Virus record (IMG/VR): IMGVR_UViG_3300044970_000564
Location: 1-31,139 of that record
Reading direction: 5' to 3' (one strand)
Length of the DNA stretch: 31,139 nucleotides
Origin: a virus
Notes under the pieces: model-generated
What the model was told of the DNA's origin: nothing
Databases searched by the model: none
The model's input: only the letters and a program-made list of their open reading frames with translations
Program-made: the position numbers and the translations under genes
Shown: in pieces, positions 19,820-28,362 of the stretch
How positions within the stretch are numbered: the stretch's first letter is position 1
Layout: the number at the start of each line of letters is the position of its first letter

Positions 19820-20621
19820 CTAACTTCTCCATTGATTTGATTTTAACTACCCCTTCTCCAGCATCTGAACATGCTTTTTGAATTGGGCAGGTTTTGCATA
19901 TCTTAGAGTTAGAACGATAATTTTTTGTAGGAAGGGTTCTTTCTTCCCATGCCTTACGAACATCTCTCATCCATTGGAATGCGTTATCAATCCATTCACG
20001 ATAGTTATCATCTACCTCTACTGGAAGAATAAGTAGTTCATGATTGTTTTTATTTTCATAGATAAGTACACCCTTCTTCTTGCCAAGGATCTTCATGTAA
20101 ATAAGTAACTGAATAAGGTGACCAGTCTTTGGCTTCATTGAATTTTTACGATACTCAAAACCTTCATTGAGCATAGTTTTAATTTCTCCAACAATTTCTT
20201 CGCCTTCCCAATCAAGCATAACGTCACCATATCCAAAGATAGGTGGATCATCATGGCGAATTTTAAACTCAGTTGTTTCCTCATTGTTCTCATCACGATA
20301 AATCTTAACAATACCAGCATTCATCATGGCATTCTGAATTCTTGCGTGAGACAGGGTTCCTGCAGTCATGTTTGCTGCGCCATAGGCATCTGCATTATCT
20401 TCAAACATCTGGCCATCAAAGGCTAGATACCAATATCTTGGGCATTCTCCATGTGAGTATGCAATTGTAGATGGTGCAAATGTTTTCTTTTGTGTTTGCT
20501 TTGGGCCACGATTAATAATATATCCGTGCTTAATCTTTTCAATTAAAGCGTCGCTGTCAAGAATGTTATTCTTTTTTGCAGCAGGCTTAAGCATTACAGA
20601 GTGTAGTAAATTCTTAGTCAT
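19806..20621 (-). CDS. Cas4/RecB-like PD-(D/E)XK exonuclease with Fe-S cluster
   Basis: The product is about 271 aa. Nuclease motifs are H92, GYGDVMLDW (D133), EEIVGEIKT (E146 and K148) and a HLIQLLIYM helix with the motif IV Gln. Four cysteines (C60 in ECPRYWYLAFDG; C242, C245 and C251 in KICKTCPIQKAC) match the [4Fe-4S] site of Cas4 and AddB-type nucleases. It probably resects DNA ends for recombination or replication. No cas genes or repeats lie nearby. The ATG at 20621 is six bases after AAAGG; an upstream ATG at 20627 is too close to that site. An extended -10 promoter lies just upstream. Confidence 0.85.
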   Translation of the reverse strand: MTKNLLHSVMLKPAAKKNNILDSDALIEKIKHGYIINRGPKQTQKKTFAPSTIAYSHGECPRYWYLAFDGQMFEDNADAYGAANMTAGTLSHARIQNAMMNAGIVKIYRDENNEETTEFKIRHDDPPIFGYGDVMLDWEGEEIVGEIKTMLNEGFEYRKNSMKPKTGHLIQLLIYMKILGKKKGVLIYENKNNHELLILPVEVDDNYREWIDNAFQWMRDVRKAWEERTLPTKNYRSNSKICKTCPIQKACSDAGEGVVKIKSMEKLVETM

Positions 20622-20641
20622 ATTCATCCTTTGTTTATATA

Positions 20642-20650
20642 AGTATACCA
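20642..20650 (-). promoter_or_regulatory. Extended -10 promoter of the Cas4-like gene
   Basis: TGGTATACT on the - strand is an extended -10 with no convincing -35. It is followed by TATATAA and a leader of about 15 bases. It contains the shared GGTATACTT. Confidence 0.65.
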
Positions 20651-20652
20651 GG

Positions 20653-20955
20653 TTAGCGCATTATGTATTTGAGTGCTGAGACCAAGTTGTTTACTGCTTC
20701 TGCTGCTGTGTAATAAATATTTTTCTTTGCCCGATTATTCTTATCAACATTTGCCATCCAAGTAGCCTTTAGCGCTAACTTTCCTGCAATTGCCTGTAAT
20801 CTTACAATCTCAATACTTGCCACTGGAGCAGGAATATCTGGCTTAATAATTAACTTAGCAATCATTGTTAGTGCTGTGGTTAGTTCTTCATCTTCCATAA
20901 ACTCTGCAATTTCTGCTAAACCATTTATCATTTCTAGTGTTGTATTTTCTGCCAT
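20653..20955 (-). CDS. Helical phage protein of unknown function
   Basis: The 100-aa product is predicted almost wholly alpha-helical (LEMINGLAEIAEFMEDEELT, IEIVRLQAIAGKLALKATWM, YTAAEAVNNLVSALKYIMR), with a proline break near 37-42. It has no metal, catalytic or membrane motif. It lies one base from the small nuclease gene and is the last gene of the replication operon before a fresh promoter. It may be a small structural partner in the recombination set. Confidence 0.55.
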   Translation of the reverse strand: MAENTTLEMINGLAEIAEFMEDEELTTALTMIAKLIIKPDIPAPVASIEIVRLQAIAGKLALKATWMANVDKNNRAKKNIYYTAAEAVNNLVSALKYIMR

Positions 20956-20956
20956 A

Positions 20957-21241
20957 TTATTCTCCTTCTACTAATTGTTCTAACATATCTAATTCAATTA
21001 TAGCAAGTCTTACCTTCTGGGTCCCTTCTCCAAGTACAATAATTAATGCAGGGTCCATACTTTTTTTTAGAGCATCGGTAACAGCCTTGGCCCATACGTC
21101 TTGATTAAGTGTGAAAGATTTTGAACATTCCTTAAAATCAATAACAAAATTATGCCATGAGGCATCTCCCTTTGTATTGTTTCTGCCAGAGTTTTTATGC
21201 TGTATAGCACCAATACGTTTTGATTCAGAACGCTCACTCAT
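20957..21241 (-). CDS. Small PD-(D/E)XK nuclease, Holliday-junction-resolvase-like
   Basis: The 94-aa product carries KRIGAIQHKNSGRNNTKGDA, then FVIDFKECSKSF. D26 together with D35 and K37 (DxK) makes a minimal PD-(D/E)XK active site, and the preceding NSGR...KGDA is typical of small archaeal/phage Hjc-like resolvases. The last strands (LIIVLGEGTQKVRLAIIEL) complete the fold. It is likely a structure-specific endonuclease. It starts inside the 61-aa gene (8-bp overlap). The assignment is by motif only. Confidence 0.6.
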   Translation of the reverse strand: MSERSESKRIGAIQHKNSGRNNTKGDASWHNFVIDFKECSKSFTLNQDVWAKAVTDALKKSMDPALIIVLGEGTQKVRLAIIELDMLEQLVEGE

Positions 21242-21419
21242 CTTTATAGTCTGCTTTCTTTTTCTTTTTAGGAATCATATTTACCTTTGATATGTGTTTT
21301 TTGGTACACATCCAAGTGGCATCACCTGATTCTGGCCATAGCCTAAGAGAAAGAACTTCCTCGTGACACTTCTTGCAAGGAAACTTTCCATTATAAATAG
21401 TGAAATCTTTATCAGCCAT
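21234..21419 (-). CDS. Small zinc-ribbon-like protein
   Basis: The 61-aa product has CKKC at 15-18 and C38 with H42 (WMCTKKH), a probable zinc site. A basic Lys run follows (PKKKKKADYKDE). The KFPCKKCHEEVLSLRLWPES opening resembles zinc ribbons of nucleic-acid-binding proteins. It shares 8 bp with the RecA stop (ATGGCTGA) and 8 bp with the next start (ATGAGTGA), so it is tied into the recombination operon. Confidence 0.6.
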   Translation of the reverse strand: MADKDFTIYNGKFPCKKCHEEVLSLRLWPESGDATWMCTKKHISKVNMIPKKKKKADYKDE

Positions 21420-22428
21420 CTGACAATTTCTTCTTTAGAGATTCTTGTAACTCAAGGTCTTCTTTGACACGATTAATAAATCCATCTCTACCCTGAACTT
21501 TTGTACCATCATCTAATTGATACCATGCACCAGTTCTATTTACGAGTCCTGCTGCTTCTGCTGTATCAACAAGGTCTCCAATAGAGTCAATGCCAATCTC
21601 ATCACCTCTAAAGTAAAAGTCATATTCTCCTGACTGAAATCCTGGAGATGTTTTAGAGAACTGTAACTCCCAACGAATTTTTCTTCCAATCTTTTCTTCA
21701 ATCAACTTGTCGCCAATCTTTATCTTACCCTTGATCGCTTGATTATCTGATTCGGAAGAAAATAACTTAATGACCGTAGAAGAATAAAACTTAGTAGCCT
21801 GACCACCAGTAGGCTGCTGGCTAGTATACATAGCATTAATATTGTTACGGCTTTGACTAATAAGGACAAACAAAGTTGGCTTAACTTTATTATTCGCATA
21901 ATTAATCATCTTCCATGCATTGGAAAAGTCACGAGACTCTGCACCGATTTGTTTTGTATTTTCAAGTTGCTTGAGTTCATCTGAATCCTTTTCAAAATAA
22001 ATTGCTGGTAGTAGTGATGTAATAGAATCAACAACAACAATATCCACCCCAGCATTGATAAGATTGGTTCCAACGTCTACCATTTCATTGATAGTTCTGG
22101 CCTGTGAATAAATTAGTTTAGATGAATCAACGCCAAGGCGTTCTGCCCATTTTGGATCGTATGACATTTCTGCATCAATCCAGGCACATACCTTTCCCTC
22201 TTTCTGTGCTAGACCTATCATCTGAAGGCATAAAGAGGACTTTGCAGAGGACTTAGAACCCCAAACAAGTACTTGCCTGCCATATGGTAATCCACCTGCT
22301 AGGGCACGGTTCAAGCCAAAACTAGGAGTTGCTGCATATTCTGTTGGAGGTACTGAGTCTCCAACCATAATAGTCTTACGCAACTTGGGGCTAAGTTGTG
22401 CTAGTACTTCTTCCATTGTTACTGACAT
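21412..22428 (-). CDS. RecA/UvsX-type recombinase
   Basis: The 338-aa strand-exchange protein has Walker A GSKSSAKS (57-64), IDAEMSYDP with the catalytic Glu87, Walker B DIVVVDSITS (D134), and loop L2 QQPTGGQATKFYSSTVI, which matches RecA TTGGNALKFY. The Walker A has Ala where RecA has the second Gly (GPESSGKT), as phage UvsX proteins also vary there. It should bind ssDNA in the cytosol and drive recombination-dependent replication. It overlaps MazG by one base (TAATG) and the zinc protein by 8 bp. Confidence 0.93.
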   Translation of the reverse strand: MSVTMEEVLAQLSPKLRKTIMVGDSVPPTEYAATPSFGLNRALAGGLPYGRQVLVWGSKSSAKSSLCLQMIGLAQKEGKVCAWIDAEMSYDPKWAERLGVDSSKLIYSQARTINEMVDVGTNLINAGVDIVVVDSITSLLPAIYFEKDSDELKQLENTKQIGAESRDFSNAWKMINYANNKVKPTLFVLISQSRNNINAMYTSQQPTGGQATKFYSSTVIKLFSSESDNQAIKGKIKIGDKLIEEKIGRKIRWELQFSKTSPGFQSGEYDFYFRGDEIGIDSIGDLVDTAEAAGLVNRTGAWYQLDDGTKVQGRDGFINRVKEDLELQESLKKKLSDG

Positions 22429-22760
22429 TAGAATCGTACCCCATGTTTTTCTGGACGAGTTTTATTAAACTCTACCTTTTCTCTTAACATTTCATCAAGT
22501 GATAACTTAGTATATCCAGCCTCTACCATTCCAGCATATAGATCAAGTGTACGGATTATGATATCTGCAAACTCTTTAGTAATTTCTTCTTCACCCTTAT
22601 CTTTACGCACTGCTTCCATTACCTCGGTAACTTCTGAAACAATCATCATACATTGTTTAGCAATGAATATATCATTTATAGTATCGTTATCTTCTGGGCT
22701 TCCCCAAAAACCTTTTTCAACTGCATTTTTATGCAGTTCTATTGCCATATTGTCAAGCAT
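22428..22760 (-). CDS. MazG-like nucleotide pyrophosphohydrolase
   Basis: The 110-aa product has the all-alpha NTP-PPase signature: SEVTEVMEA gives E43xxE46 and KEFADIIIR gives E63xxD66, the EExxE...ExxD magnesium site. The length is that of a single-domain MazG. Such phage enzymes hydrolyse (d)NTPs or lower ppGpp to keep the host active. The gene lies between polymerase and recombinase and overlaps both (8 bp and 1 bp). Its ribosome site GGAG lies in the polymerase's last codons. Confidence 0.85.
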   Translation of the reverse strand: MLDNMAIELHKNAVEKGFWGSPEDNDTINDIFIAKQCMMIVSEVTEVMEAVRKDKGEEEITKEFADIIIRTLDLYAGMVEAGYTKLSLDEMLREKVEFNKTRPEKHGVRF

Positions 22761-25700
22761 TTATATCCTCCAGTGTTATTGTTCCATCTTTTGTTTTACC
22801 AAAACTAAATTTATATGATTTGCCTTCTTCAATATGCATATATGCTTTTGAAAATGCTGTTGGAAATACGGTAATTGGATGCAGATCTCTGCTTGTATCT
22901 GCAAGTGTAAGGGTTGCCATCTTCTTACCTGCCTTAGTTACTCTAGGTTTAAAAGATACTACATACATTTCTTCATCTTTGTATGGCAATTGCTTATACC
23001 CTAAAAACTTTACAAGGGCATCTGAAGATGTTCTTATTTCATCTGCTGGAATTGCAGAAACAATTCTATTATCTGTTGCCAAAAGTAAATATGTTTTACC
23101 AGTTTCAATTGTTGTCTGTTCTTCATCAAAGATACCGACTGATCCAGTTTTATCAAGAACTTCTACTCTTGACCAACCAGTTCCACGCTTAATAGCCTTT
23201 ACCATTCCAAGCAAAATAAAAGAGCCTTTTTCTTCAAACTCCTCAACCTCATTAATAAATGCATAGTAGTGAGAAGGAATTGTAATATTAAACTCTGGTA
23301 AATTTAAATACTCATAAAGATTTTCTTTAATCTCATCATCATTTCTAGGATTATCAGAGAATGTGGCAGCACCAATTACCCTTAGTGCTTGAAGTGCACG
23401 AGAGTTTACTCCGTTTCCCTTTGTAAAGGTGAACTCTTCAAGTTCTTTGTACGAACGAAATGGTCGTGCTGCAATATATCTTTCTGCAATCGTATCAGAA
23501 ATGAACTTGATAGCACTGAGTCCAAACCGAATACCCTTACCCTCAATTTTAAAATCTGTATCCGAATCATTAATATGGGGTAGTTTAATCGGAATACCCA
23601 TTCTTTTTGCTTCAATCAAATACTCCGTTCTTCCATCTTTATCTTTTTCATTTTTAAGAAGTGCAAACATAAACTCTAATGGGTAGTGGTATTTGAGCCA
23701 CGCTGTCCAATACGAGAGAGTAGAGTAAGCAACGGCATGGGATTTGTTGAACGAATACCCAGCATGCGCTTCAAAATCATGCCAAAGATCCAGAGCATCA
23801 TTAGGGGAGATATACTTACTAGCACCACTAATGAAGCGATCTTGGAACTCATTAAACTCTTTAGCATCTTTTTTCTTACCAATGATTTTTCTAACTTTAT
23901 CTGCTTCCGACATGGACATACCGCCAAGTTGTACGCATGCTTGCATAACTTGTTCCTGGTAAAGAATGCAGCCATAGGTATCCTCCGTAAATGGTTTTAA
24001 TATTTGGTGAAGATAATTAATATTCTGCCTTCCATGCTTTCTATCAATATAGTCTTTACCGATTGTGTTTGCAGCACCAGGACGAACAAGAGCATTAGAG
24101 GCTGCTAATTCGTCTAAATTTTTTACACCCATCTTGATAAGAAGGTTTGTGTATGGTGTTGCTTCACACTGAAACACTCCCTTTGTGTAGCCACTAGAAA
24201 GCATTTCATAAACATCTTTGTCTTTCATATCAATTGACAATAAGTCAATATCTACATAGTGATTTTCTTTAACCATGTCAATAGTATCTTTAAGTACACT
24301 AAGAGTCTTAAGTCCCAAAGCATCAATCTTAATTAGTCCAATGCGCTCTGCTTCTTCCATATCAACACCTACAACAGGAATACGCTCATCGCTGCCAGTA
24401 GATGATCGTGTTTCCATAGGTGCGTGTCTAAAGATTGGTTCTTTTGAGGTAACAACACCAGCAGCATGAATACCAGTACCACGAATTCGCCCACGAAGTT
24501 GCTCCCCATAGATCTCAACCTCTGGATATTTTTCACGAAACTCTCGTGTTGACTTTGAGTTACAGAAATCATCCCATGTATCTACGGTCTTAAGGACCTT
24601 ATTAACATCTGACAAAGGAATATTTAGTACTCGTGCAATGTCACGAACTATTCCCTTACCCGTAAACTCTAAGAATGTTGCAATAGACGCAACGTGGCGA
24701 TACTGACGAACTAGATAATCTTTAACTTCTTCACGACGAGTGTCCTGAATATCTGTATCAATATCTGGAAAGTCATTACGATCTGGATTAATAAAACGAA
24801 AGAACAGTAGTCCATATTGAATTGGGTCAATATCAGTAATACCAAGAGAGTAACATAGCAAGGATCCTGCAGAAGATCCACGTCCTGGACCTACTAAGAT
24901 TCCTTCTTTCTTTGCCCAGCCAATCATGTTTTGAACAACAAGAAAGTATGGTCCAAAATTCTTGTTCTTAATAATCTCTAATTCTTCATCAAGACGATTT
25001 AGGTATTCTTGATTAGTGTCCAAACCACGAGCCTTTAAACCTTCCATAGCAAGGGTTCTAAGTTCTTTGTCAGGGTTCTTGTATTGTACTGGTAGAAGGT
25101 TTAGTCCATCCTTAATATCATAGTCTTGCACTTTGTCAGATATTACTAGGGTATTTGTATACATGTCTTCTCTTACAATACCCTGGGATTCCATGGCAAA
25201 CTTCATCTCATCGTATGAAAGAAGGTGAATGTCAAACTTGTTAAACGACATTTGTCTGTCTTCACCGTATAAATAGTCAAGACGCTTCATCATTCCATCT
25301 TGCTTCTTTGACTTTTCATATGTAGTATCTTTTTGCACTTTGGCATGAGAGTTCATAAGCAACTTAAACTCTTGAATTTCTTTTTGTGATTCGTCAACAT
25401 GATGGCAGTCTGGAGTTACTACAGTCTGAATCTTAAATTCATCTGCAAGGTCTGATAGTTGCCTATTTACTTCTGCTCCATTATGTGGCATCAACTCCAT
25501 ATAAAAGTCGTCTGCAAAGACACGCTTAAACCATTCAATATGTTTCTTTGCCTGTGCATACTCTCCAAATTCAAGAGCCTTTGCAATAATTCCACTAAGA
25601 CAGCCAGAGAGTACAATAATACCTTCGCTATACTTTTCTAATACTTCAAAGTCAAAGCGTGGTTTATTAAAGTACCCCTCTGTCCATGCAATTTCGTTAA

Positions 25701-26025
25701 TCTTATTAAGATTTTCAAGACCTACTTGATTCTTAGCGAGAAGGATAATGTGATTATAAACTAGATCAGTTGGCTCTGTGCGTTCTGCCTTCGGCCTCTT
25801 ATCAAATCTATCAACACAAAAATATCCTTCCACGCCAAGAATAGGCTTTACACCTTTTGCTTTTGCAATTCGGTACAGTTCCCGATGCCCAGATAAGGTT
25901 CCGTGATCTGTGATAGCCAATGCTGGCATACCAAGTTCAACTGCTCGGTCTACATATTCTTCTGGAGTAGCAACACCATCAAATAATGAATAGTGTGTGT
26001 GTACGTGTAAGCCTGCGTAGTTCAT
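22753..26025 (-). CDS. dnaE: DNA polymerase III alpha subunit (DnaE type)
   Basis: The 1090-aa C-family replicase has an N-terminal PHP domain (1-260) with all nine metal ligands of the active actinobacterial enzyme: H7, H9, D16, H41, E66, H92, C142, D206 and H208. The palm follows with GPGRGSSAGS (379-388), the catalytic Asps in FPDIDTDI (D421 and D423) and KIDALGLKTL for the third. Further on come the beta-binding and HhH region (LEEFTFTKGNGVNSRALQAL) and a C-terminal OB fold (VKAIKRGTGWSRVEVLDKTG). It probably replicates the phage genome with built-in proofreading. It starts three bases after the ssDNA-binding gene. Confidence 0.96.
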   Translation of the reverse strand: MNYAGLHVHTHYSLFDGVATPEEYVDRAVELGMPALAITDHGTLSGHRELYRIAKAKGVKPILGVEGYFCVDRFDKRPKAERTEPTDLVYNHIILLAKNQVGLENLNKINEIAWTEGYFNKPRFDFEVLEKYSEGIIVLSGCLSGIIAKALEFGEYAQAKKHIEWFKRVFADDFYMELMPHNGAEVNRQLSDLADEFKIQTVVTPDCHHVDESQKEIQEFKLLMNSHAKVQKDTTYEKSKKQDGMMKRLDYLYGEDRQMSFNKFDIHLLSYDEMKFAMESQGIVREDMYTNTLVISDKVQDYDIKDGLNLLPVQYKNPDKELRTLAMEGLKARGLDTNQEYLNRLDEELEIIKNKNFGPYFLVVQNMIGWAKKEGILVGPGRGSSAGSLLCYSLGITDIDPIQYGLLFFRFINPDRNDFPDIDTDIQDTRREEVKDYLVRQYRHVASIATFLEFTGKGIVRDIARVLNIPLSDVNKVLKTVDTWDDFCNSKSTREFREKYPEVEIYGEQLRGRIRGTGIHAAGVVTSKEPIFRHAPMETRSSTGSDERIPVVGVDMEEAERIGLIKIDALGLKTLSVLKDTIDMVKENHYVDIDLLSIDMKDKDVYEMLSSGYTKGVFQCEATPYTNLLIKMGVKNLDELAASNALVRPGAANTIGKDYIDRKHGRQNINYLHQILKPFTEDTYGCILYQEQVMQACVQLGGMSMSEADKVRKIIGKKKDAKEFNEFQDRFISGASKYISPNDALDLWHDFEAHAGYSFNKSHAVAYSTLSYWTAWLKYHYPLEFMFALLKNEKDKDGRTEYLIEAKRMGIPIKLPHINDSDTDFKIEGKGIRFGLSAIKFISDTIAERYIAARPFRSYKELEEFTFTKGNGVNSRALQALRVIGAATFSDNPRNDDEIKENLYEYLNLPEFNITIPSHYYAFINEVEEFEEKGSFILLGMVKAIKRGTGWSRVEVLDKTGSVGIFDEEQTTIETGKTYLLLATDNRIVSAIPADEIRTSSDALVKFLGYKQLPYKDEEMYVVSFKPRVTKAGKKMATLTLADTSRDLHPITVFPTAFSKAYMHIEEGKSYKFSFGKTKDGTITLEDINA

Positions 26026-26028
26026 CTA

Positions 26029-26685
26029 TTACCAGTCTGTATTTGTTGCAGACGTGGTTGTTGGACCGTCAAAGCCCAAATAGAATGCTTCTTGTTCCGC
26101 ATAAGGAATCTTCTTAAGTGCTGATTCCAATGGGAATGGTTCAATCTCTGCCCAGTCAAATGGTTCCTTGTCTGGTGCAGATGGAATAAGTGTGTACGAT
26201 GTTTCAGTTCCCTGACCATTGCGCTTCACTTTCCAAACCAAGTTTGAGATGCTTCCTGTTTCAAGAGCATACTCACGAATGGTATTGAAAGCAGATTGCT
26301 TGCTTACACCCATTGACCAAATAGCAACATATGGCTTTTCAATTCCATCGTCTACTAGGACATTGCAGTAGAAGCGAAGACGACCACGCCATCCAGCCTT
26401 TGGATCTTTGCGGTGCATTTCTTCTGCCCAGTCACGGCCTTCTGATTCCATGGTATCTACAGCCTTGCGCTTGTAGTCCTTTGGATTTGTGTGTTCCTTT
26501 ACAACTAGTGCAAGACCACGACCCTCATTATAATTTGCTGAGTCTTCGTCTAGTTCTTCAATAAAGCGAATTTTTACTGATTGACCATCGGCAAGTTTTA
26601 GCCACTTTACCTTTGGTGAGTTTTCGTCATACTTTGGCTTGTCAAGCAGGGCATTGATGTTCTTAAGTCCCTTTACTACGCTCAT
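26029..26685 (-). CDS. Putative single-stranded DNA-binding protein
   Basis: The 218-aa product opens with LKNINALLDKPKY and KWLKLADGQSVKIRFIEEL, an OB-fold-like strand pattern. Aromatic and basic residues for ssDNA stacking follow (GWRGRLRFYCNVLVDDG, YVAIWSMGVSKQSAF), as does a disordered tail rich in Thr ending TTTSATNTDW. The acidic/aromatic tip is typical of SSB C-termini. Position between primase and polymerase supports the role. It is more like T4 gp32-type phage proteins than bacterial SSB, though no zinc site is seen. Confidence 0.7.
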   Translation of the reverse strand: MSVVKGLKNINALLDKPKYDENSPKVKWLKLADGQSVKIRFIEELDEDSANYNEGRGLALVVKEHTNPKDYKRKAVDTMESEGRDWAEEMHRKDPKAGWRGRLRFYCNVLVDDGIEKPYVAIWSMGVSKQSAFNTIREYALETGSISNLVWKVKRNGQGTETSYTLIPSAPDKEPFDWAEIEPFPLESALKKIPYAEQEAFYLGFDGPTTTSATNTDW

Positions 26686-26708
26686 ATTTTCTCCTTCGTG
26701 TTGTTGTA

Positions 26709-27629
26709 TTAGTTTAGCATAGACGAGATAGATTTGTCAAACTGGAACTCTATATCCCTAATTGCACTATCATCCATATCGCCAATGTCTTTGTATTTTT
26801 TATCTATGTTGACTACGCTGACTAGAGATCCAAGTTTTTCAATTAACTTGTCTTTCATAATTGCGCCAGCCTCATCATTGTCTGCAACAAGTACAACATT
26901 GTTGAAGTACTTTTCTAACAGTTTAATCTGCGATGCAGATACGTTAGCCCCCAGTGTTGCAACTGCTGGGAAACCTACTTGGTCTAAGCGGATTGCATCA
27001 AACGATGACTCCACTACATATATAATACTAGAAGTCTTTACTCTATGCAAGTTAAACAAGACCTTGCTCTTTGGAAGGCCAGGAGTATTCTTAAACTCCT
27101 TACCCTCAACAGAGCGACCAACAAACCCAATTGTTAAACCATCTGGTGAGTGTACAGGAATGGTAACCATATCCTGCTTTTCTGAATAACCTAGCCAAAA
27201 CTTTTTAACAGAATCTTCTGTGATTGATCTTCCAGAGTAATATCGCATTGCTCTTGGAGACTCAAGGGCTTGATTGTTTAAACGCTTAATAAGAACTTCG
27301 TCATACTGAACAAAGTCTGGTGGTGCGTACATAGCCTTGTTGACTATGTTCTCAATATTTGTTTCTGTTTCTTTGCTTTTTATGTAGCGGACAGTTTCAA
27401 AATATGAGCGGCCAGTTGTGAACATAATAAACTCTTCAAGGTTTTTAGTTGTTTGGCATCCAAAGCAAAAAAACAATCCACTATCTTTTGCAACTTCTCC
27501 TGCTGGTGTTCTGCTGTTGTTATGATATGGGCAATACACAATGAAATCATTACCAAACTCTGCTTCAATTTCAACTCCAGACCCATTAAGGACTCTGCGA
27601 ACCTGTTCTTCGCTATAGATATTACTCAT
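26709..27629 (-). CDS. DnaG-type DNA primase
   Basis: The 306-aa product has a CHC2-type zinc site (C33, H36, C55 and C58 in YCPYH...FFCFGC). The TOPRIM core has E207 (VVESSFDAIRL) and DND (250-252, VLVADNDEAGA). It is about half the size of bacterial DnaG and lacks the helicase-binding C-terminus, as many phage primases do. It synthesises RNA primers at the fork with the DnaB-like helicase encoded two genes away. It starts inside the preceding stop (ATGAGTAA, 8 bp). Confidence 0.92.
   Translation of the reverse strand: MSNIYSEEQVRRVLNGSGVEIEAEFGNDFIVYCPYHNNSRTPAGEVAKDSGLFFCFGCQTTKNLEEFIMFTTGRSYFETVRYIKSKETETNIENIVNKAMYAPPDFVQYDEVLIKRLNNQALESPRAMRYYSGRSITEDSVKKFWLGYSEKQDMVTIPVHSPDGLTIGFVGRSVEGKEFKNTPGLPKSKVLFNLHRVKTSSIIYVVESSFDAIRLDQVGFPAVATLGANVSASQIKLLEKYFNNVVLVADNDEAGAIMKDKLIEKLGSLVSVVNIDKKYKDIGDMDDSAIRDIEFQFDKSISSMLN
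26711..26740 (-). promoter_or_regulatory. Promoter for the SSB and polymerase genes
   Basis: On the - strand the promoter has TTGACA (26735-26740), an 18-base spacer and TAAACT (26711-26716). It lies in the last codons of the primase and 26 bases ahead of the SSB start, which has a GGAG site. Confidence 0.6.
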
Positions 27630-28362
27630 ATTTTTTCCTTGACCAATACCTTTCCTTGTATGTTCTAATAAAATTAATTTTTGTAGAATTTCTTAGCATA
27701 AAAGAATCTTCTGCTGTTGAATATTTCTTTTCTGATTTCCAGTTTTCTCTTTTTACAGGTATTATTTGTGCTATGGGGGTGCCTTCTTTTATAATTCCCT
27801 CAAAGCCTTCTTGAATAAAAAATGGAAAAAGAATACTGTTTGGATGTTTATCCGTATCAACAAAACCACTAATTGTCAAAAATGGAAGATCCCACCTATG
27901 GGATGGATGCATCATCCAACAACTATATCCTGCAGGTGTTTCAATTTTAAAGTCAAAGTGCCACCTAAACATATGACTACTAAAACCAACTGGCACTGGG
28001 TAATTAGAGTGTGCCTCTGGAGCCATTGCGTCCACAACTTCCCAATCAACCTTCCAGTTAATAGAAGGCAAATATGAACCATCTTCTGACATGTTACTAA
28101 CCGCTATATCTGCTGGCAAAGTTATGACATATCCACTTGTCAAAGTGTCAATTAGTGGAACACACAACTTAAATGTTCCAATGCCTCCTGGTAACTTTTT
28201 TAAAGATTTAGTAACAGAGTTTTCTCCATTTGAAAAATTTTTTTCTTTTTTATACCACTCTGGAATTATATTTGATGCTGGTTTTGGAATAGGTGTCAAA
28301 AACTGTGAATGCTCTTGCTGTGATTTAAAAATAATTTTTTTTGCTTTATCTTTACCAAACAT
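27622..28362 (-). CDS. Conserved phage protein, paralogue of the 218-aa gene at 7394
   Basis: The 246-aa product shares with the 7394-8050 product, in order: P-x-x-N-x-IP(D/E)WYK; K.C(I/V)P..D..(S/T).GY; GYS..(V/M)(V/M)HP..R.DLPF.T(L/I)SG.VD.DK; and GTP..QIIP(I/V)KRE(D/N)WKSE. The profile is beta-rich and soluble. It is inserted between helicase and primase, which share overlaps with it on both sides (TAATG and 8 bp), so it is co-expressed with replication. Function is unknown; a beta-barrel fold like dUTPase/dCTP deaminase is one guess from the GTP..QIIP segment, not a claim. Confidence 0.7.
   Translation of the reverse strand: MFGKDKAKKIIFKSQQEHSQFLTPIPKPASNIIPEWYKKEKNFSNGENSVTKSLKKLPGGIGTFKLCVPLIDTLTSGYVITLPADIAVSNMSEDGSYLPSINWKVDWEVVDAMAPEAHSNYPVPVGFSSHMFRWHFDFKIETPAGYSCWMMHPSHRWDLPFLTISGFVDTDKHPNSILFPFFIQEGFEGIIKEGTPIAQIIPVKRENWKSEKKYSTAEDSFMLRNSTKINFIRTYKERYWSRKKYE

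Noticed and set aside
19806-20621. Cas4-like gene as evidence of a CRISPR-Cas system
   Set aside because: No Cas1, Cas2 or effector gene and no repeats are present; phages often carry Cas4/RecB-like nucleases with replication genes.
22742-23266. 174-aa frame on the + strand
   Set aside because: It lies wholly antisense to the MazG and polymerase genes and has low-complexity Ser/Leu composition without motif.
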